DNA of 64,000 nucleotides from Dehalococcoidia bacterium. Lineage in GTDB: Bacteria > Chloroflexota > Dehalococcoidia > Lucifugimonadales > UBA1123. Both the position numbers and the translations under genes were made by a program. The notes beneath the pieces were generated by a model. It was given only the letters and a program-made list of their open reading frames with translations. It was not told the origin of the DNA and searched no databases. Of this stretch, positions 35,739 to 45,627 are shown piece by piece. The stretch lies in NCBI GenBank assembly GCA_009838465.1, contig VXRN01000003.1, forward strand, positions 1 to 64,000, read 5' to 3'. Every line of letters begins with the position of its first letter. Within the stretch, counting starts at the first letter, position 1.

Positions 35739-36571
35739 GCGCGACTCCGCTGAACCACCACGCGGTCTCCTACCGATGCGTTCAGGATAGTTCGGGCATC
35801 TCCCTCGCCAACCGCTATTTCGAGCGTATCCTGACTTCCAACTATTGCCATGAGCCCGCCAACCGATTCCTGGTACGAGTCGCTCAGGCCCGAAATCGTG
35901 TGGCCCAGGACGTGTATCTCAGGCTCGTTTCCGAGTGCATCCGAAGGTATATTCGTGATGAGGTTACCGTATATGTCGCTGTGTACAACAGATCCGGTAA
36001 CTGTCCCGTCGTCAAAATAACATGCGGATTCGGGCAGGCAGGTTATTGATTCGACAGCGGCGCCCATATCAGACACGTCGACGCCATTCGCCAGGTGAGC
36101 GGCAGATGGCGCAAAGATGTCCCGGCCGTGGAATGTTCGGGTGACCCGCGGAAGCCAGAAGCCGGGATTGTCGAGTTCATACGCAACGCAGCCTTCGGGA
36201 GTCCTGGCATAGGCAGGAGTATCGCCAGTTTCCGTCGTAGAATTGACTTGGCTGAAGCCGTTCAGGACATGGGTCAACGTGCCGTTGTCAGGGGAGATGT
36301 ATGTACCGCGTGGTGTACAGAGTACCAGCGGTCTTCGGGCGGAACCTACTCCGGGATCAACGACTGCGATATGGATTGAATGAGGGGGGAAGAACTTGGA
36401 AGCTGTCGCGAGGATATACGCCGCTTCATGTATGTTGTGCCGCTCTACGTCGTGGGATACGTCCACGATAGTAGTGTCAGGGGCAATATCCAGGATCACG
36501 CCCTTCATGGCTCCGACATACGAGTCTCTCGTTCCGAAGTCGGTGGTGAGAGTGATGATGGGCCGTCTCAT
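35735..36571 (-). CDS. SAM hydrolase (adenosine-forming), DUF62 family
   Basis: A 278-residue member of the fluorinase/duf62 fold that splits S-adenosylmethionine with hydroxide. ITLTTDFGTRDSYVGAMKGVI and AVVDPGVGSARRPL are the family hallmarks, and a second domain begins near residue 180 (VVHSDIYGNLITNI). The start overlaps the secG stop by 4 bp. The cellular role is unsettled for the family. Confidence 0.9.
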   Translation of the reverse strand: MRRPIITLTTDFGTRDSYVGAMKGVILDIAPDTTIVDVSHDVERHNIHEAAYILATASKFFPPHSIHIAVVDPGVGSARRPLVLCTPRGTYISPDNGTLTHVLNGFSQVNSTTETGDTPAYARTPEGCVAYELDNPGFWLPRVTRTFHGRDIFAPSAAHLANGVDVSDMGAAVESITCLPESACYFDDGTVTGSVVHSDIYGNLITNIPSDALGNEPEIHVLGHTISGLSDSYQESVGGLMAIVGSQDTLEIAVGEGDARTILNASVGDRVVVQRSRA

Positions 36572-36795
36572 GTCAGGTTTATGAGATTACTTGCGCTGAC
36601 GATTGAGAGAAGTATGAAAACGACTATCAGCGCGATGGTGAACCTGAACAGCGCCAACTCGAAGCCGCGTCGTGTCCTGAACGAGTTGTCGGCAGCTCCG
36701 AACAGACCTGTTCCTTGCCCCTTGACCTGGAGCAATATCACAGTTACCAAGACAATTGATACAAGAATGTGAACGATGTTGAGGGCTAGTTCCAT
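36568..36795 (-). CDS. secG: preprotein translocase subunit SecG
   Basis: A 75-residue SecG with two transmembrane helices (about 7-25 and 50-68) separated by the conserved GQGTGLFGA loop. It assists SecYEG export. It overlaps the SAM hydrolase gene downstream. Confidence 0.92.
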   Translation of the reverse strand: MELALNIVHILVSIVLVTVILLQVKGQGTGLFGAADNSFRTRRGFELALFRFTIALIVVFILLSIVSASNLINLT

Positions 36796-36859
36796 TTTAT
36801 TGTTGAGCGCTCCCGTTTCCTGATGTCAGTTCGTTGCTCGCCGCGACTTCGTCATATCA

Positions 36860-38173
36860 CTATTCCGACGCCATCGCCGAGATTCGTCCGTCGCTTGCGC
36901 CATGAATCTGCATTATAGCATCAGCCAGCTTGCCCGAGTCGTGTCGCACGGGATGTGAGTCGTCAACGAGGTCGGAAAGTAGAATGGTGGTGTTCTTCAG
37001 GGGACTGCCGTCGTGAACTACGCCGTCCCCTTCGAACCTGTCGCCTATGTCGGGCGGGTTGCTGTTGGCAACGACATAGTCTGCGATTTCTTCGAAAGTG
37101 TGTCGTCGTAGCGCCGCGACATGCTCTGCGAGAGTGTAACCGCTTGTCTCTCCAACCTGGGTAGCGACGTTGCATACATATACCACCGTCGCCGAAGTGT
37201 TTCTGACCGCTTCCGATATCCCGCTTACCATGAGGTTCGGAAGGATGCTCGAATACAGACTCCCTGGCCCGATTACCACTAACTCGGCATCCGTAATCGC
37301 GCGTACCGCTAGCGGATGCGCTGCCGCCTCTTCCGGCTCTATCATAAGGCGTTCTATTTCACCTTTGTGCCCGGTGATGTTGGATTCGCCATTGACCACG
37401 CTTCCATCTCTGAACCGTGCCGATAACTGTAAGTTGGATGTGGTTGCGGGCACGACCCTGCCGCGCACTGCCAGTACGCGGCTGGACTCGACAAGAGCCT
37501 GGTCGAAGCCGTTGGTTACGTTTGCCATGGCGACGATGAAGAGGTTCCCGAAGCTGTGTCCCTTCAGGCCGTCGCCCTCCTCGAATCTGTACTGAAAGAG
37601 TTCGGCCAGCAGGGACTCGTCCTCGGACATCGCTACGAGGCAGTTTCGGAAGTCCCCGGGTGGAAGCACGCCGAGTTCACGCCGTAAACGTCCGGAACTG
37701 CCGCCGTCGTCTGCAACCGTGATGACTGCGGTGAGGTTATCAGTGTGCTGCCGGAGTCCTCTGAGCAGCACCGAGAGTCCCGTGCCTCCGCCAATAGTGA
37801 CGATTCTGGGTCCCCTGCCTCTCTGCCAGCGGTTGTAGATCGAATCGGCGAGTGAATCTATCGGTTGAGAGCGGGCCATGAACGGTATGAGTGTCCTGTA
37901 GAATCCGTACATGGACAGCAGAATGAAACCGCCCCCAACGCCCAGCATCAAAAAGCCCTCGAAATACCAGGGCAGAAAGTCCGGGAACGGAAGGGCGAAA
38001 AACTTCCTCAACAGGAAAGCCATGCCGATGGAGCAGATGAACACTCCAATCGCGCCGATTGCGGCCCAGCGTTTGAGTCCGATGCCCGGGTAGAGCAGCC
38101 TCAGGAAGATTCGGGCTCTCGCGGGGATAGAACCGTTTGTGTATGAGTCCGCTCCATTGCTGTGCGCGCTCAT
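36860..38173 (-). CDS. gluconeogenesis factor YvcK/CofD-like protein with membrane N-terminus
   Basis: The 437-residue protein has two transmembrane helices in the first ~95 residues, then a YvcK domain: [47 protein letters not shown] and [18 protein letters not shown]. YvcK binds UDP-sugars and is needed for gluconeogenic growth and cell-wall control in Firmicutes. The membrane extension is extra. ATG overlaps the gatB stop by 4 bp. No whiA or rapZ is next to it, unlike Firmicutes. Confidence 0.88.
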   Translation of the reverse strand: MSAHSNGADSYTNGSIPARARIFLRLLYPGIGLKRWAAIGAIGVFICSIGMAFLLRKFFALPFPDFLPWYFEGFLMLGVGGGFILLSMYGFYRTLIPFMARSQPIDSLADSIYNRWQRGRGPRIVTIGGGTGLSVLLRGLRQHTDNLTAVITVADDGGSSGRLRRELGVLPPGDFRNCLVAMSEDESLLAELFQYRFEEGDGLKGHSFGNLFIVAMANVTNGFDQALVESSRVLAVRGRVVPATTSNLQLSARFRDGSVVNGESNITGHKGEIERLMIEPEEAAAHPLAVRAITDAELVVIGPGSLYSSILPNLMVSGISEAVRNTSATVVYVCNVATQVGETSGYTLAEHVAALRRHTFEEIADYVVANSNPPDIGDRFEGDGVVHDGSPLKNTTILLSDLVDDSHPVRHDSGKLADAIMQIHGASDGRISAMASE

Positions 38174-39639
38174 TCGCGCATCGCCTCAAGACGTTCTCTG
38201 ACGATCTGGCTGGCGACCCGTGGGTTGGCATTGCCTCGGGTAGCCTTCATCACCTGGCCGATTATGAATCCCATCACCTGCTGCTTGCCGCCGAGATATT
38301 CCTGTACTGGCCCGGGATTCTCGGCTATTGCCTGCTGCACTGCCGCGAGCACTGCGTCGGTATCCGAAATCTGGGACAACCCTTCGGCCTCCGCAATGTC
38401 TTTTGGATTGTCGCCCGTCTCGTACATCTTCTCGAAGACCGACTTCGCCATGGTGGAACTGAGTGTCCCGCCGTCAACCATTAACTGGAGTTCCGCGAGT
38501 TGCTTCGGCTCGACCTTGACTTCCGAGATGTGTTCTCCACCCTGATTGAGCAGACGGGCCATTTCGCCGAGCATCCAGTTGCTCGCGGCCTTTGTGAAAG
38601 GCGCCGTCGTTGAGGAAGGGCCGGCTTCGAGTACGTCCTCGAAGTAGTCGGCGATGGCCTGGTCCGAGGTCAAAAGGGCGGCGTCGTAAGCGGGCAGCTC
38701 CAGTTTCTCGACGAAGCGGGCCTTGCGATGATGCGGAAGTTCCGGCAACGACGACCGGATTTCGTCCACCCAGTCGCGGGAGATTTGCAGGGGTGGGAGG
38801 TCGGGTTCCGGGAAGTAGCGGTAGTCGGACGCTCCCTCCTTCGTTCGCTGGGACACGGTTACGGCATTCGCTTCAACCCAGCCCCTCGTCTCCTGAACGA
38901 TCCTACCTCCACCTTCCAGGACCGACACCTGCCTCTCGGCCTCGAATTCGAGTGCGCGAAAGACCGACCGGAAGCTGTTCATATTCTTGATTTCCACCTT
39001 GGTTCCCAATCGCGACTCGCCCTCCGGTCGGACGCTGATATTGGCGTCGCAGCGGAAGTTGCCCTCCTCCATGTTCGCGTCGCTGACGCCTATGTACTGG
39101 ATTATGGAGTGCAGCCGTGTCAGGTAGGCGCGCGCTTCCTCCGGGCTTCTGAGGTCTGGCTCGCCGACTATCTCCATAAGGGGTACGCCGGCGCGGTTGA
39201 TGTCCAGCAGCGAGTATCCCTCGCCGTAGTCCTCGGTGCGGTGGAGCAGGCGGGCGACGTCTTCCTCAAGATGTACGCGGGTAACTCCCGCGATACGTTC
39301 GGAGCCGTCCACCTCGATGGGCATATTTCCATTAGACGCGACAGGCAGGTCGTACTGTGAAATCTGATAACCCTTCATTAGGTCAGGGTAGGGGTAGTTC
39401 TTCCTGTCGAACTTCGTGTAGCCGGCGATTTCGCAGTTGAGCGCCAAGCCGGTCCTTATCACGTGCTCGACCGCCTTCCGGTTTATTACGGGGAGCACAC
39501 CGGGCATTCCCATGCACACGGGACACACGACCGTATTCGGAGCGGCGTCCTGGTAAGCGGCGCTGCATGAGCAGAACATCTTACTTTGAGTCAGCAGTTG
39601 GGCATGTACTTCGAGCCCGATCACAACTTCGTAGTTCAT
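38170..39639 (-). CDS. gatB: Asp-tRNA(Asn)/Glu-tRNA(Gln) amidotransferase subunit B
   Basis: A 489-residue GatB, which phosphorylates and amidates the misacylated tRNA in Gat[36 protein letters not shown] (zinc Cys), and [14 protein letters not shown] are visible, with the helical and YqeY-like tail at 350-489 ([11 protein letters not shown]). gatC and gatA are not in the window. Confidence 0.97.
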   Translation of the reverse strand: MNYEVVIGLEVHAQLLTQSKMFCSCSAAYQDAAPNTVVCPVCMGMPGVLPVINRKAVEHVIRTGLALNCEIAGYTKFDRKNYPYPDLMKGYQISQYDLPVASNGNMPIEVDGSERIAGVTRVHLEEDVARLLHRTEDYGEGYSLLDINRAGVPLMEIVGEPDLRSPEEARAYLTRLHSIIQYIGVSDANMEEGNFRCDANISVRPEGESRLGTKVEIKNMNSFRSVFRALEFEAERQVSVLEGGGRIVQETRGWVEANAVTVSQRTKEGASDYRYFPEPDLPPLQISRDWVDEIRSSLPELPHHRKARFVEKLELPAYDAALLTSDQAIADYFEDVLEAGPSSTTAPFTKAASNWMLGEMARLLNQGGEHISEVKVEPKQLAELQLMVDGGTLSSTMAKSVFEKMYETGDNPKDIAEAEGLSQISDTDAVLAAVQQAIAENPGPVQEYLGGKQQVMGFIIGQVMKATRGNANPRVASQIVRERLEAMRE

Positions 39640-39719
39640 AGCTTAGTCTTTGGTTCTCAGTTTTCAGTTATCAGTATATTCAAGGGTTGAAGCCGTTTAC
39701 AACATCGTCGAGGGGCGCC

Positions 39720-40376
39720 CTAGTCTGGCGGCCATGCGTCTTCGGCTATGAGCGGCACGAACCTGCAAGCCGTTATTGTCCGCGTCGCAAAGCCGTCCTC
39801 GCCGTTGACGACCTTGATTAGTGTCTGCTCATCGCGGTTGCCGACCGGCACGACCATCCTTCCTCCAATTTCCAGTTGGTTCAGCAGCGCTTGAGGGATG
39901 CGAGGCGACGCCGCGGCCACGATTATGGCGTTGTATGGCGCGTCCTCTTCGCGTCCGAGACTGGGGCCGGCTATTTCCACTCTCACGTTCCGGTACTTGA
40001 GAGCAGCCAGCGTGTCAGCGGCTATTTCGGCGAGTTCGGGGATGCGTTCCAGGGTAATGACCTCTCTGGCCAGTTCGGCCAGAATGGCGGCCTGGTAGCC
40101 GCTGCCCGCGCCGACTTCCAGGACTTTGTCGGATCTTCGGAGTTCGAGTTCGCTAACCATGATCGCGACTATCGTTGGCTGTGAGATTGTCTGGCGGGCG
40201 GCGATGGGTAGGGCGATGTCCTGGTATGCGAGGTCGGCGGTTGCGGCGGTGACGAATCGTTCCCTGGGAACACGGCGCATTGCGTCGAGTACGCTGCGGT
40301 CGGATATTTCGGAGGCTAGTTTCTTGAAGAGGCTGCGTTTTGCGTATTCGGTGTCTGTCATGTGGTCGGGGTTCAT
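39720..40376 (-). CDS. pcm: protein-L-isoaspartate O-methyltransferase
   Basis: A 218-residue repair enzyme that methylates isoaspartyl residues with SAM. VLEVGAGSGYQAAILAELA is the SAM loop, with ERFVTAATADLAYQDIALPI and GGRMVVPVGN as family segments. Two in-frame ATGs (40376 and 15 nt later) both lack a clear ribosome site; the first is used. Confidence 0.92.
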   Translation of the reverse strand: MNPDHMTDTEYAKRSLFKKLASEISDRSVLDAMRRVPRERFVTAATADLAYQDIALPIAARQTISQPTIVAIMVSELELRRSDKVLEVGAGSGYQAAILAELAREVITLERIPELAEIAADTLAALKYRNVRVEIAGPSLGREEDAPYNAIIVAAASPRIPQALLNQLEIGGRMVVPVGNRDEQTLIKVVNGEDGFATRTITACRFVPLIAEDAWPPD

Positions 40377-40397
40377 ATATCTTGGCTTATAATCCTA

Positions 40398-40470
40398 CAG
40401 GTGGCTTCTGGTGGGGCAACTGGTGAGCAACAGGTTAAAGAGTCACCTGTTCCCACCTGTTAATCACCTG
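40398..40470. promoter_or_regulatory. cluster of CACCTG/CAGGTG sites in the pcm-sirC divergent region
   Basis: CACCTG occurs at 40444, 40454 and 40465, i.e. at 10-11 bp spacing, with CAGGTG at 40398 and CAGGT at 40431. AACAGGT (40429-40435) can pair with ACCTGTT (40445-40451). An 11-bp inverted repeat (40496-40506 / 40608-40618) lies further along. TATAAT at about 40515 and 40676 are -10 candidates. No gene is seen in 40377-40706. An operator function is inferred. Confidence 0.35.
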
Positions 40471-40706
40471 CGTTAGCTACGGAGAAATTTTTTCTGGCCC
40501 TAGATTTTTCATAATATAATCCTGCGCTTATGTAGATGATGTAAGAAATTTTGTTCTTCATGGGGTTATATTAGCGCATTGGGAGGGTGGTTGTATAGTG
40601 GAAGGTGAATCTAGGGCCGGTTTTGATACTGACGACTATTCTTTTCGGTTGCTGGCCTGTCTGGGCTATAATGGGAGCGTAAGTCTGCCAGTATGGGAGG
40701 GAAGCG

Positions 40707-41348
40707 TTGCCAAGATACTATCCGGCTTTCATTGATGTTCGGGGGCGAGACTGCGTGGTGGTCGGCGGGGGCGAGTTGGGGGAGGAGAAGGTGGTCAAGT
40801 TGCTGGAGTGCGACGCGAGCGTGGTGGTGGTCAGCTCGGAGGTTACCGATAAGGTCCGGGAACTCGCCGAGGACGGCGCGGTGGAGTGGATCCGCCGCGA
40901 CTACGAGTACGGCGACCTGGAGCGCGCGTTCATCGCAATCTCCAACACGGGGAACGCCGAGTCGGACAGGCAGATCTACGAAGAAGCGAAGGAGCGCAAC
41001 GTCATCCTGAATGTGGTGGACGTAACTCATCTTTGCACGTTCATCGCGCCGTCGGTCGCCAGAAGGGGGGAGGTGACGGTGGCGACCTCGACGGGCGGGG
41101 CGAGTCCGGCGCTGGCGCGCACGTTCAGAGAGAAGCTGGAGAGTAGTCGCATTCTCGAATACGCGGACCTCGCGCCCGTTCTCTCGGACGCCAGGGCAGA
41201 GTTGAGACGTAAGGGTTTGCGTGTGCCTCCGGACCACTGGCAGGCGTGCATCACCGAGGAGTTGCTGGATACCGTGCAGGCCGGGCAATCGGACAAAGCC
41301 TTCGACCTGCTGATGGAAGGTCTGCTGGCCGGTTCGGAGCTGATTTAA
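40707..41348 (+). CDS. sirC: precorrin-2 dehydrogenase / sirohydrochlorin ferrochelatase-type protein
   Basis: A 213-residue NAD-dependent enzyme of the CysG N-terminal/Met8 family, making sirohydrochlorin from precorrin-2. The N-terminal Rossmann part has CVVVGGGELGEEKVVKLLE, followed by TFIAPSVARRGEVTVATSTGGASPALA. TTG start with GGAGGGA 4-5 nt upstream. It heads the tetrapyrrole operon; hemA, which often comes next, is not here. Confidence 0.87.
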   Translation: MPRYYPAFIDVRGRDCVVVGGGELGEEKVVKLLECDASVVVVSSEVTDKVRELAEDGAVEWIRRDYEYGDLERAFIAISNTGNAESDRQIYEEAKERNVILNVVDVTHLCTFIAPSVARRGEVTVATSTGGASPALARTFREKLESSRILEYADLAPVLSDARAELRRKGLRVPPDHWQACITEELLDTVQAGQSDKAFDLLMEGLLAGSELI

Positions 41349-41351
41349 GTT

Positions 41352-42278
41352 ATGGGCGAGCGGGTGGTAAGGGTTGGAACACGGGGTAGCGCGCTGGCGA
41401 TCGCGCAGACCGATGAGGTGGTGTCCGCGCTGAGCCGGACATGGCCGGAGGTTCTATTCAAGATAGTTCGGATAACGCCGGACGGCGACCGCCGAAAGAG
41501 CGCGCCGCTTCTGAGCCTGGGACGCGGCACGTTCGCCAAGGGCGTGGAGGAGTGGCTGCTGGACGGGCGTATAGACGTGGCGGTCCACTCGGCCAAGGAT
41601 ATGCCGACGACCTTGCCGCAAGGTCTTGTGATAGCGGCGTACCCGGAGCGCAAGGACGCGCGAGACGTGATAGTGAACAGGATGAATAAGGGATTCTATG
41701 ATCTTCCGGTGGGCGCACGTCTTGGCACCAGCAGTCCCAGAAGATCCGGCCAGTTGCTGGCGGCGCGCCCGGACATCGGAATAGTCCCGATCCGGGGCAA
41801 CGTTGATACGCGAATGTCCAAAGTTGGCGAGGACGGGCTTGACGGGGTGGTACTCGCCGCCGCCGGTCTTGAGCGACTCGGCAGAATATCCGAAGCTACG
41901 GAATTCCTGGACCCTGGGCTGTGCTCGCCTGACGCTGGACAGGGCGCGCTCGCGGTCGAAATACTGGCTGAGGACGAGGATATGCGCGAGATGGCGGAAG
42001 CGGTGAATCACGCGCCGACCTGGGCGGCGGTCAGCGCGGAGCGCGCGTTCGTGGACACTATCGGCGGAGGGTGCAGGGTTCCGGTTGCGGCCTACGCCGT
42101 CGCCCGGGGCGAATACCTCGATATAACGACGATGGCCTGCCTACCGGACGGCTCCCGGATTTACAGGGATCGGACAGAGGCGCCACTTTCCGATATCAAT
42201 GCCGCCGGGCGCGAGGCCGCTCGCTCGCTGATGGAGACGGGAGCGGACTCGATTGTGTACGGGGAGCGCGAGAGTTGA
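41352..42278 (+). CDS. hemC: porphobilinogen deaminase (hydroxymethylbilane synthase)
   Basis: HemC joins four porphobilinogens. The 308-residue protein has VRVGTRGSALAIAQTDEVV, HSAKDMPTTLPQGLVIAA, LGTSSPRRSGQLLAARPD and GGGCRVPVAAYA, whose Cys carries the dipyrromethane cofactor. It starts 3 nt after sirC and its stop overlaps the next start. Confidence 0.97.
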   Translation: MGERVVRVGTRGSALAIAQTDEVVSALSRTWPEVLFKIVRITPDGDRRKSAPLLSLGRGTFAKGVEEWLLDGRIDVAVHSAKDMPTTLPQGLVIAAYPERKDARDVIVNRMNKGFYDLPVGARLGTSSPRRSGQLLAARPDIGIVPIRGNVDTRMSKVGEDGLDGVVLAAAGLERLGRISEATEFLDPGLCSPDAGQGALAVEILAEDEDMREMAEAVNHAPTWAAVSAERAFVDTIGGGCRVPVAAYAVARGEYLDITTMACLPDGSRIYRDRTEAPLSDINAAGREAARSLMETGADSIVYGERES

Positions 42279-43786
42279 GCGAGGGCAGAGTGTACTTGGT
42301 CGGGGCCGGGCCGGGCGACCCGGACCTTCTGACGCTCAAGGGCCTGCGCCTGCTCAGAGAGGCGGACGTGGTGGTATATGACCGCTTGATTGACAAGCGT
42401 CTGCTCGATCATTGCAAGTCTGACGCTGAGTTGGTGGACGCCGGCAAGTTCCCGGATGGACGGGGACGGAGCCAGTCCCATATCAACAACCTGCTTGTGA
42501 CGAGCGCGCGGGAGGGCAAGCGAGTCGTGAGGCTCAAAGGGGGCGACCCGTTCGTATTTGGAAGAGGAGGGGAGGAAGTAGAGGCGCTGCGCGAGGCGGG
42601 AATACCCTTCGAGGTTACCCCTGGCGTAACTTCGGCAGTAGCGGCGCCTGCCTACGCCGGTATTCCCCTGACTCACAGAGACTATTCGTCGGCCTTCACG
42701 GTCATTACGGGCAGTGTCGCGCCCGGCAGGCAAGACATGGAACACGACTGGACCGTTATCGCCAAGATGCCCGGCACTTTGGTCATACTCATGGGCTGGC
42801 GACAATTGGCCGAGATCGCCGACGCCCTCATTGTCGCTGGAAAGCCGAAGAATACCCCGGCCGCGGTCGTTAGCTGGGGCGCGACTGTCCATCAGAAATC
42901 GGCGTCCGGCAGCCTGGACACGATTGCAGAAGTGGCAAAACGCGCCGGTCTTGGCGCCCCCGCGGCGATTATCGTGGGCGACGTCGCTCGAATGCACGAC
43001 CGGCTCAACTGGTACGAGGAGATGCCGCTGTTTGGTCGGCGCATCGTAGTTACCCGTACAAGGCAACAGGCGGGAAGACTCTCGGCGCTCCTGGCAGAAC
43101 TGGGCGCGCATGTCCTGGAGATTCCGGCGATAGAGGTCCAACGCCTTGACGAATTCAGCGACCTGGATTTGTGCCTGCGCTCGCTTGCCGATTTCGACTG
43201 GATAGTTTTCACAAGCGCCAACGCTGTGCGAGCGGTCTGCGACAGGCTTATCGAAATTGGAATGGACATCAGGGCTTTCCACGGTCTGAGGGTTGCGGTA
43301 GTGGGTAAAGCGACTGCATTGGCGCTCCTAGCCAGGGGAGTGAAGGCCGATCTTGTCCCATCAAGCGCAGTTTCGAGGCGACTTGGAGAAGAACTCGTGG
43401 AACAGGGCATAGCCGGTCGCAATGTCCTGCTTCCCAGGTCCGAGATCGCGAGCGAGGAACTTCCGCGAATACTTAGCGCCGGTGGCGCGGTTGTACGACA
43501 GGTTGACGCTTATCGAACGGTATTGCCAACAGAGTCCAGGGAGATGGCCAAGGAGGCGTTCAGCGAGGGTGTGGACGCCGTAACGTTTGCCAGTTCGTCC
43601 TCGGTGAATAACATGCTGGAACTATTGGATGGGGACGCCTCCTATCTTTCGGAAGTTGCCGTGGCCTGCATAGGCCCCGTGACTGCCGAGGCCGCTAGCG
43701 GGCGCGGTTTGAAAGTTGATATAGTTGCAAAGGAAGCTACCATCGCCAGCTTGATTGAGTCGCTGGTCGAACACTTTTCGGAGTGA
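42275..43786 (+). CDS. fused uroporphyrinogen-III C-methyltransferase / uroporphyrinogen-III synthase
   Basis: A 503-residue fusion. The N-terminal CobA/SUMT domain (residues 1-245) has VYLVGAGPGDPDLLTLKG, RLKGGDPFVFGRGGEE and GIPLTHRDYSSAFTVITG; it methylates uroporphyrinogen III to precorrin-2. The C-terminal HemD domain (about 253-500) has RIVVTRTRQQAGRLSALL and TFASSSSVNNML; it cyclises hydroxymethylbilane. The TTG start at 42275 overlaps the hemC stop (TTGA); a longer frame from 42071 lies within hemC. Such fusions are known in several phyla. Confidence 0.93.
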   Translation: MSEGRVYLVGAGPGDPDLLTLKGLRLLREADVVVYDRLIDKRLLDHCKSDAELVDAGKFPDGRGRSQSHINNLLVTSAREGKRVVRLKGGDPFVFGRGGEEVEALREAGIPFEVTPGVTSAVAAPAYAGIPLTHRDYSSAFTVITGSVAPGRQDMEHDWTVIAKMPGTLVILMGWRQLAEIADALIVAGKPKNTPAAVVSWGATVHQKSASGSLDTIAEVAKRAGLGAPAAIIVGDVARMHDRLNWYEEMPLFGRRIVVTRTRQQAGRLSALLAELGAHVLEIPAIEVQRLDEFSDLDLCLRSLADFDWIVFTSANAVRAVCDRLIEIGMDIRAFHGLRVAVVGKATALALLARGVKADLVPSSAVSRRLGEELVEQGIAGRNVLLPRSEIASEELPRILSAGGAVVRQVDAYRTVLPTESREMAKEAFSEGVDAVTFASSSSVNNMLELLDGDASYLSEVAVACIGPVTAEAASGRGLKVDIVAKEATIASLIESLVEHFSE

Positions 43787-43807
43787 AGCGTAATGGAGGA
43801 ATGGAAC

Positions 43808-44794
43808 ATGCCTAGCTTCCCGACAATCAGGATGCGCCGGATGAGAGACAAGCCTGGGCTGCGCGACATGGTGCGCGAAACCAGAATTTCCGCCCTGGAT
43901 TTCATCTACCCCATGTTCGTAGTGCACGGGAGAGACACGAGGGTAGAAGTTCCTCCCATGCCGGGCGTGTATCAGTTGTCGCTGGACCATCTTGTGCACG
44001 AGGTGGGCGAATTGTACGACCTGGGTATCCGCTCGGTCATGCTCTTCGGCATTCCTGAACACAAGGACGAGTGGGGAAGCGACGCTTACAGCCCGACCGG
44101 TATTATCCAGGGAGCGATAGAGGTTATCAAGCAGACCGTGCCAGAAATGATGGTGATTGGAGACGTCTGCCTCTGCGAGTTCACCAGCCACGGGCACTGC
44201 GGAGTGCTGAACGGCAACGGAGTGGATAACGACGCGACGCTCGAACTGCTGGGACAGATGGCGGTGCGACAGGCGGAGGCGGGCGTTGACATGGTAGCTC
44301 CCTCGGCGATGATGGACGGCCAGGTCGCGGCGATTCGCAATGCACTGGATGAAGCGGATTTCGAGAACCTGCCCATCATGGCGTACTCCGCGAAGTACGC
44401 TTCGGGTTTCTATGGCCCGTTCCGCGTAGCGGCTGACTCGACCCCGCAGTTCGGCGACAGGGCGGGATACCAGATGGATACGCCAAACGTCAGGGAGGCG
44501 ATGCGGGAGATCGCGCTCGACATCGAGGAAGGCGCGGATATGGTCATGGTGAAGCCCGCCCTGGCGTACCTGGATGTTCTGCGTACCGCGCGGGAGAAAT
44601 TCGCCACGCCAATCGCCGCCTACAACGTGAGCGGTGAGTACTCGATGGTGAAGGCCGCCGCCGAGAACGAGTGGATTGACGGCAGACGCATAACTATGGA
44701 AATCCTGACGAGTATCAAGCGCGCGGGCGCGGACGTGATTCTGAGCTACCACGCCAAGGAAGTGGCGGAATGGCTCCAGTCCGAGCGGCGATAA
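43808..44794 (+). CDS. hemB: delta-aminolevulinic acid dehydratase (porphobilinogen synthase)
   Basis: HemB condenses two 5-aminolevulinates. The 328-residue protein has DVCLCEFTSHGHCG with the active-site zinc cysteines, APSAMMDGQV, the lysines in YSAKYAS and MVKPALAYLD, and FYGPFRVAADS. ATG 43808 is 7 nt from GGAGGA; an earlier ATG at 43793 overlaps that site and is less likely. Last gene of the tetrapyrrole operon. Confidence 0.96.
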   Translation: MPSFPTIRMRRMRDKPGLRDMVRETRISALDFIYPMFVVHGRDTRVEVPPMPGVYQLSLDHLVHEVGELYDLGIRSVMLFGIPEHKDEWGSDAYSPTGIIQGAIEVIKQTVPEMMVIGDVCLCEFTSHGHCGVLNGNGVDNDATLELLGQMAVRQAEAGVDMVAPSAMMDGQVAAIRNALDEADFENLPIMAYSAKYASGFYGPFRVAADSTPQFGDRAGYQMDTPNVREAMREIALDIEEGADMVMVKPALAYLDVLRTAREKFATPIAAYNVSGEYSMVKAAAENEWIDGRRITMEILTSIKRAGADVILSYHAKEVAEWLQSERR

Positions 44795-44812
44795 ACATAT
44801 CGGAGAACCCCT

Positions 44813-45166
44813 ATGGCGACCTACATCCTGCTAATGAGAATGACCCAGAAGGGCAGGCGCAAGATGCTGTCCGACCCCGAGAGTATGCTCGCCTCAGCCC
44901 ATGGTATAAGCGTGCCGAACACCGGAGTCCTGGGACTGTACGCGGTTCTTGGGGAGTATGACTTCGTAGGAATCGTGTCCGCGCCGGGCAATGAGGAGGT
45001 GGCTCAGTTCTCTATGCACCTGGGTGTCTCGGCCGGTGTGCATATCACGACTCTTCCAGCGATTCCCATAGGCAGACTCGGAGAGGGTGGCGATCCACTT
45101 ACTCACAGCGCGGTCGCGCCGGAGGAGACAGAAATAGAGACCGAGTTTGTTGTTGATCGGCATTAG
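44813..45166 (+). CDS. GYD-domain protein
   Basis: A 117-residue protein with a ferredoxin-like GYD domain (VLGEYDFVGIVSAPGNEEVAQF). Function of the family is unknown. GGAGAA upstream of ATG; it follows hemB by 18 bp and is probably on its transcript. A second GYD gene lies at 46997, on the other side of the Ni-SOD genes. Confidence 0.75.
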   Translation: MATYILLMRMTQKGRRKMLSDPESMLASAHGISVPNTGVLGLYAVLGEYDFVGIVSAPGNEEVAQFSMHLGVSAGVHITTLPAIPIGRLGEGGDPLTHSAVAPEETEIETEFVVDRH

Positions 45167-45173
45167 CCTGAGA

Positions 45174-45623
45174 TCATCTCAACCTGACCGGCGGCAACGG
45201 CCACAGACGCGCCGCCACAACCCCTGCTATCAGACTTGCGTCAATCGGGCCGAAGGAACGGCTGTCCGTGCTGCGGGCGCGGTTGTCTCCCATAACGAAA
45301 TAGTGGCGGTCGCCGACGTCGAATGAAGCGCTGTCCAGTCCCAGGTAAGCCGGAAGTCCTTGCAAATGGGGTTCTGTGTGCGGGATGCCGTTGATGAACA
45401 GCAGGCCATCCTCGAACGCCAGGCTATCCCCGGGCAGTCCGACGACGCGCTTGACCTGCCAACGGGGGCCGTTCTCACTAGGCGTGTCTATGATGACCAT
45501 GCGACCTCTGCGGGGGGCGCGGCGAGACGCCGTGACGAGCAGCAGGTCACCGTCATAGAGAGACGGCTCCATGCTCGCGCCTCTGACGACGAATAGTGAA
45601 GGCCAGGATGCGATAGAAGGCAT
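45174..45623 (-). CDS. sodX: S26 signal-peptidase-like protease, probable Ni-SOD maturation protease
   Basis: A 149-residue S26 protease without a clear transmembrane anchor. The Ser-Lys dyad is Ser17 (VRGASMEPSL) and Lys58 (RWQVKRVVGLPGD), followed by HYFVMGDNRARSTDSRSFG. Short soluble S26 proteases next to sodN cut the Ni-SOD propeptide, and sodN is 830 bp away, so this role is likely. ATG 45623 lies 4 bp from the start codon of the divergent hydrolase gene; a longer frame upstream would overlap that gene antisense. Confidence 0.82.
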   Translation of the reverse strand: MPSIASWPSLFVVRGASMEPSLYDGDLLLVTASRRAPRRGRMVIIDTPSENGPRWQVKRVVGLPGDSLAFEDGLLFINGIPHTEPHLQGLPAYLGLDSASFDVGDRHYFVMGDNRARSTDSRSFGPIDASLIAGVVAARLWPLPPVRLR

Positions 45624-45627
45624 TGCG

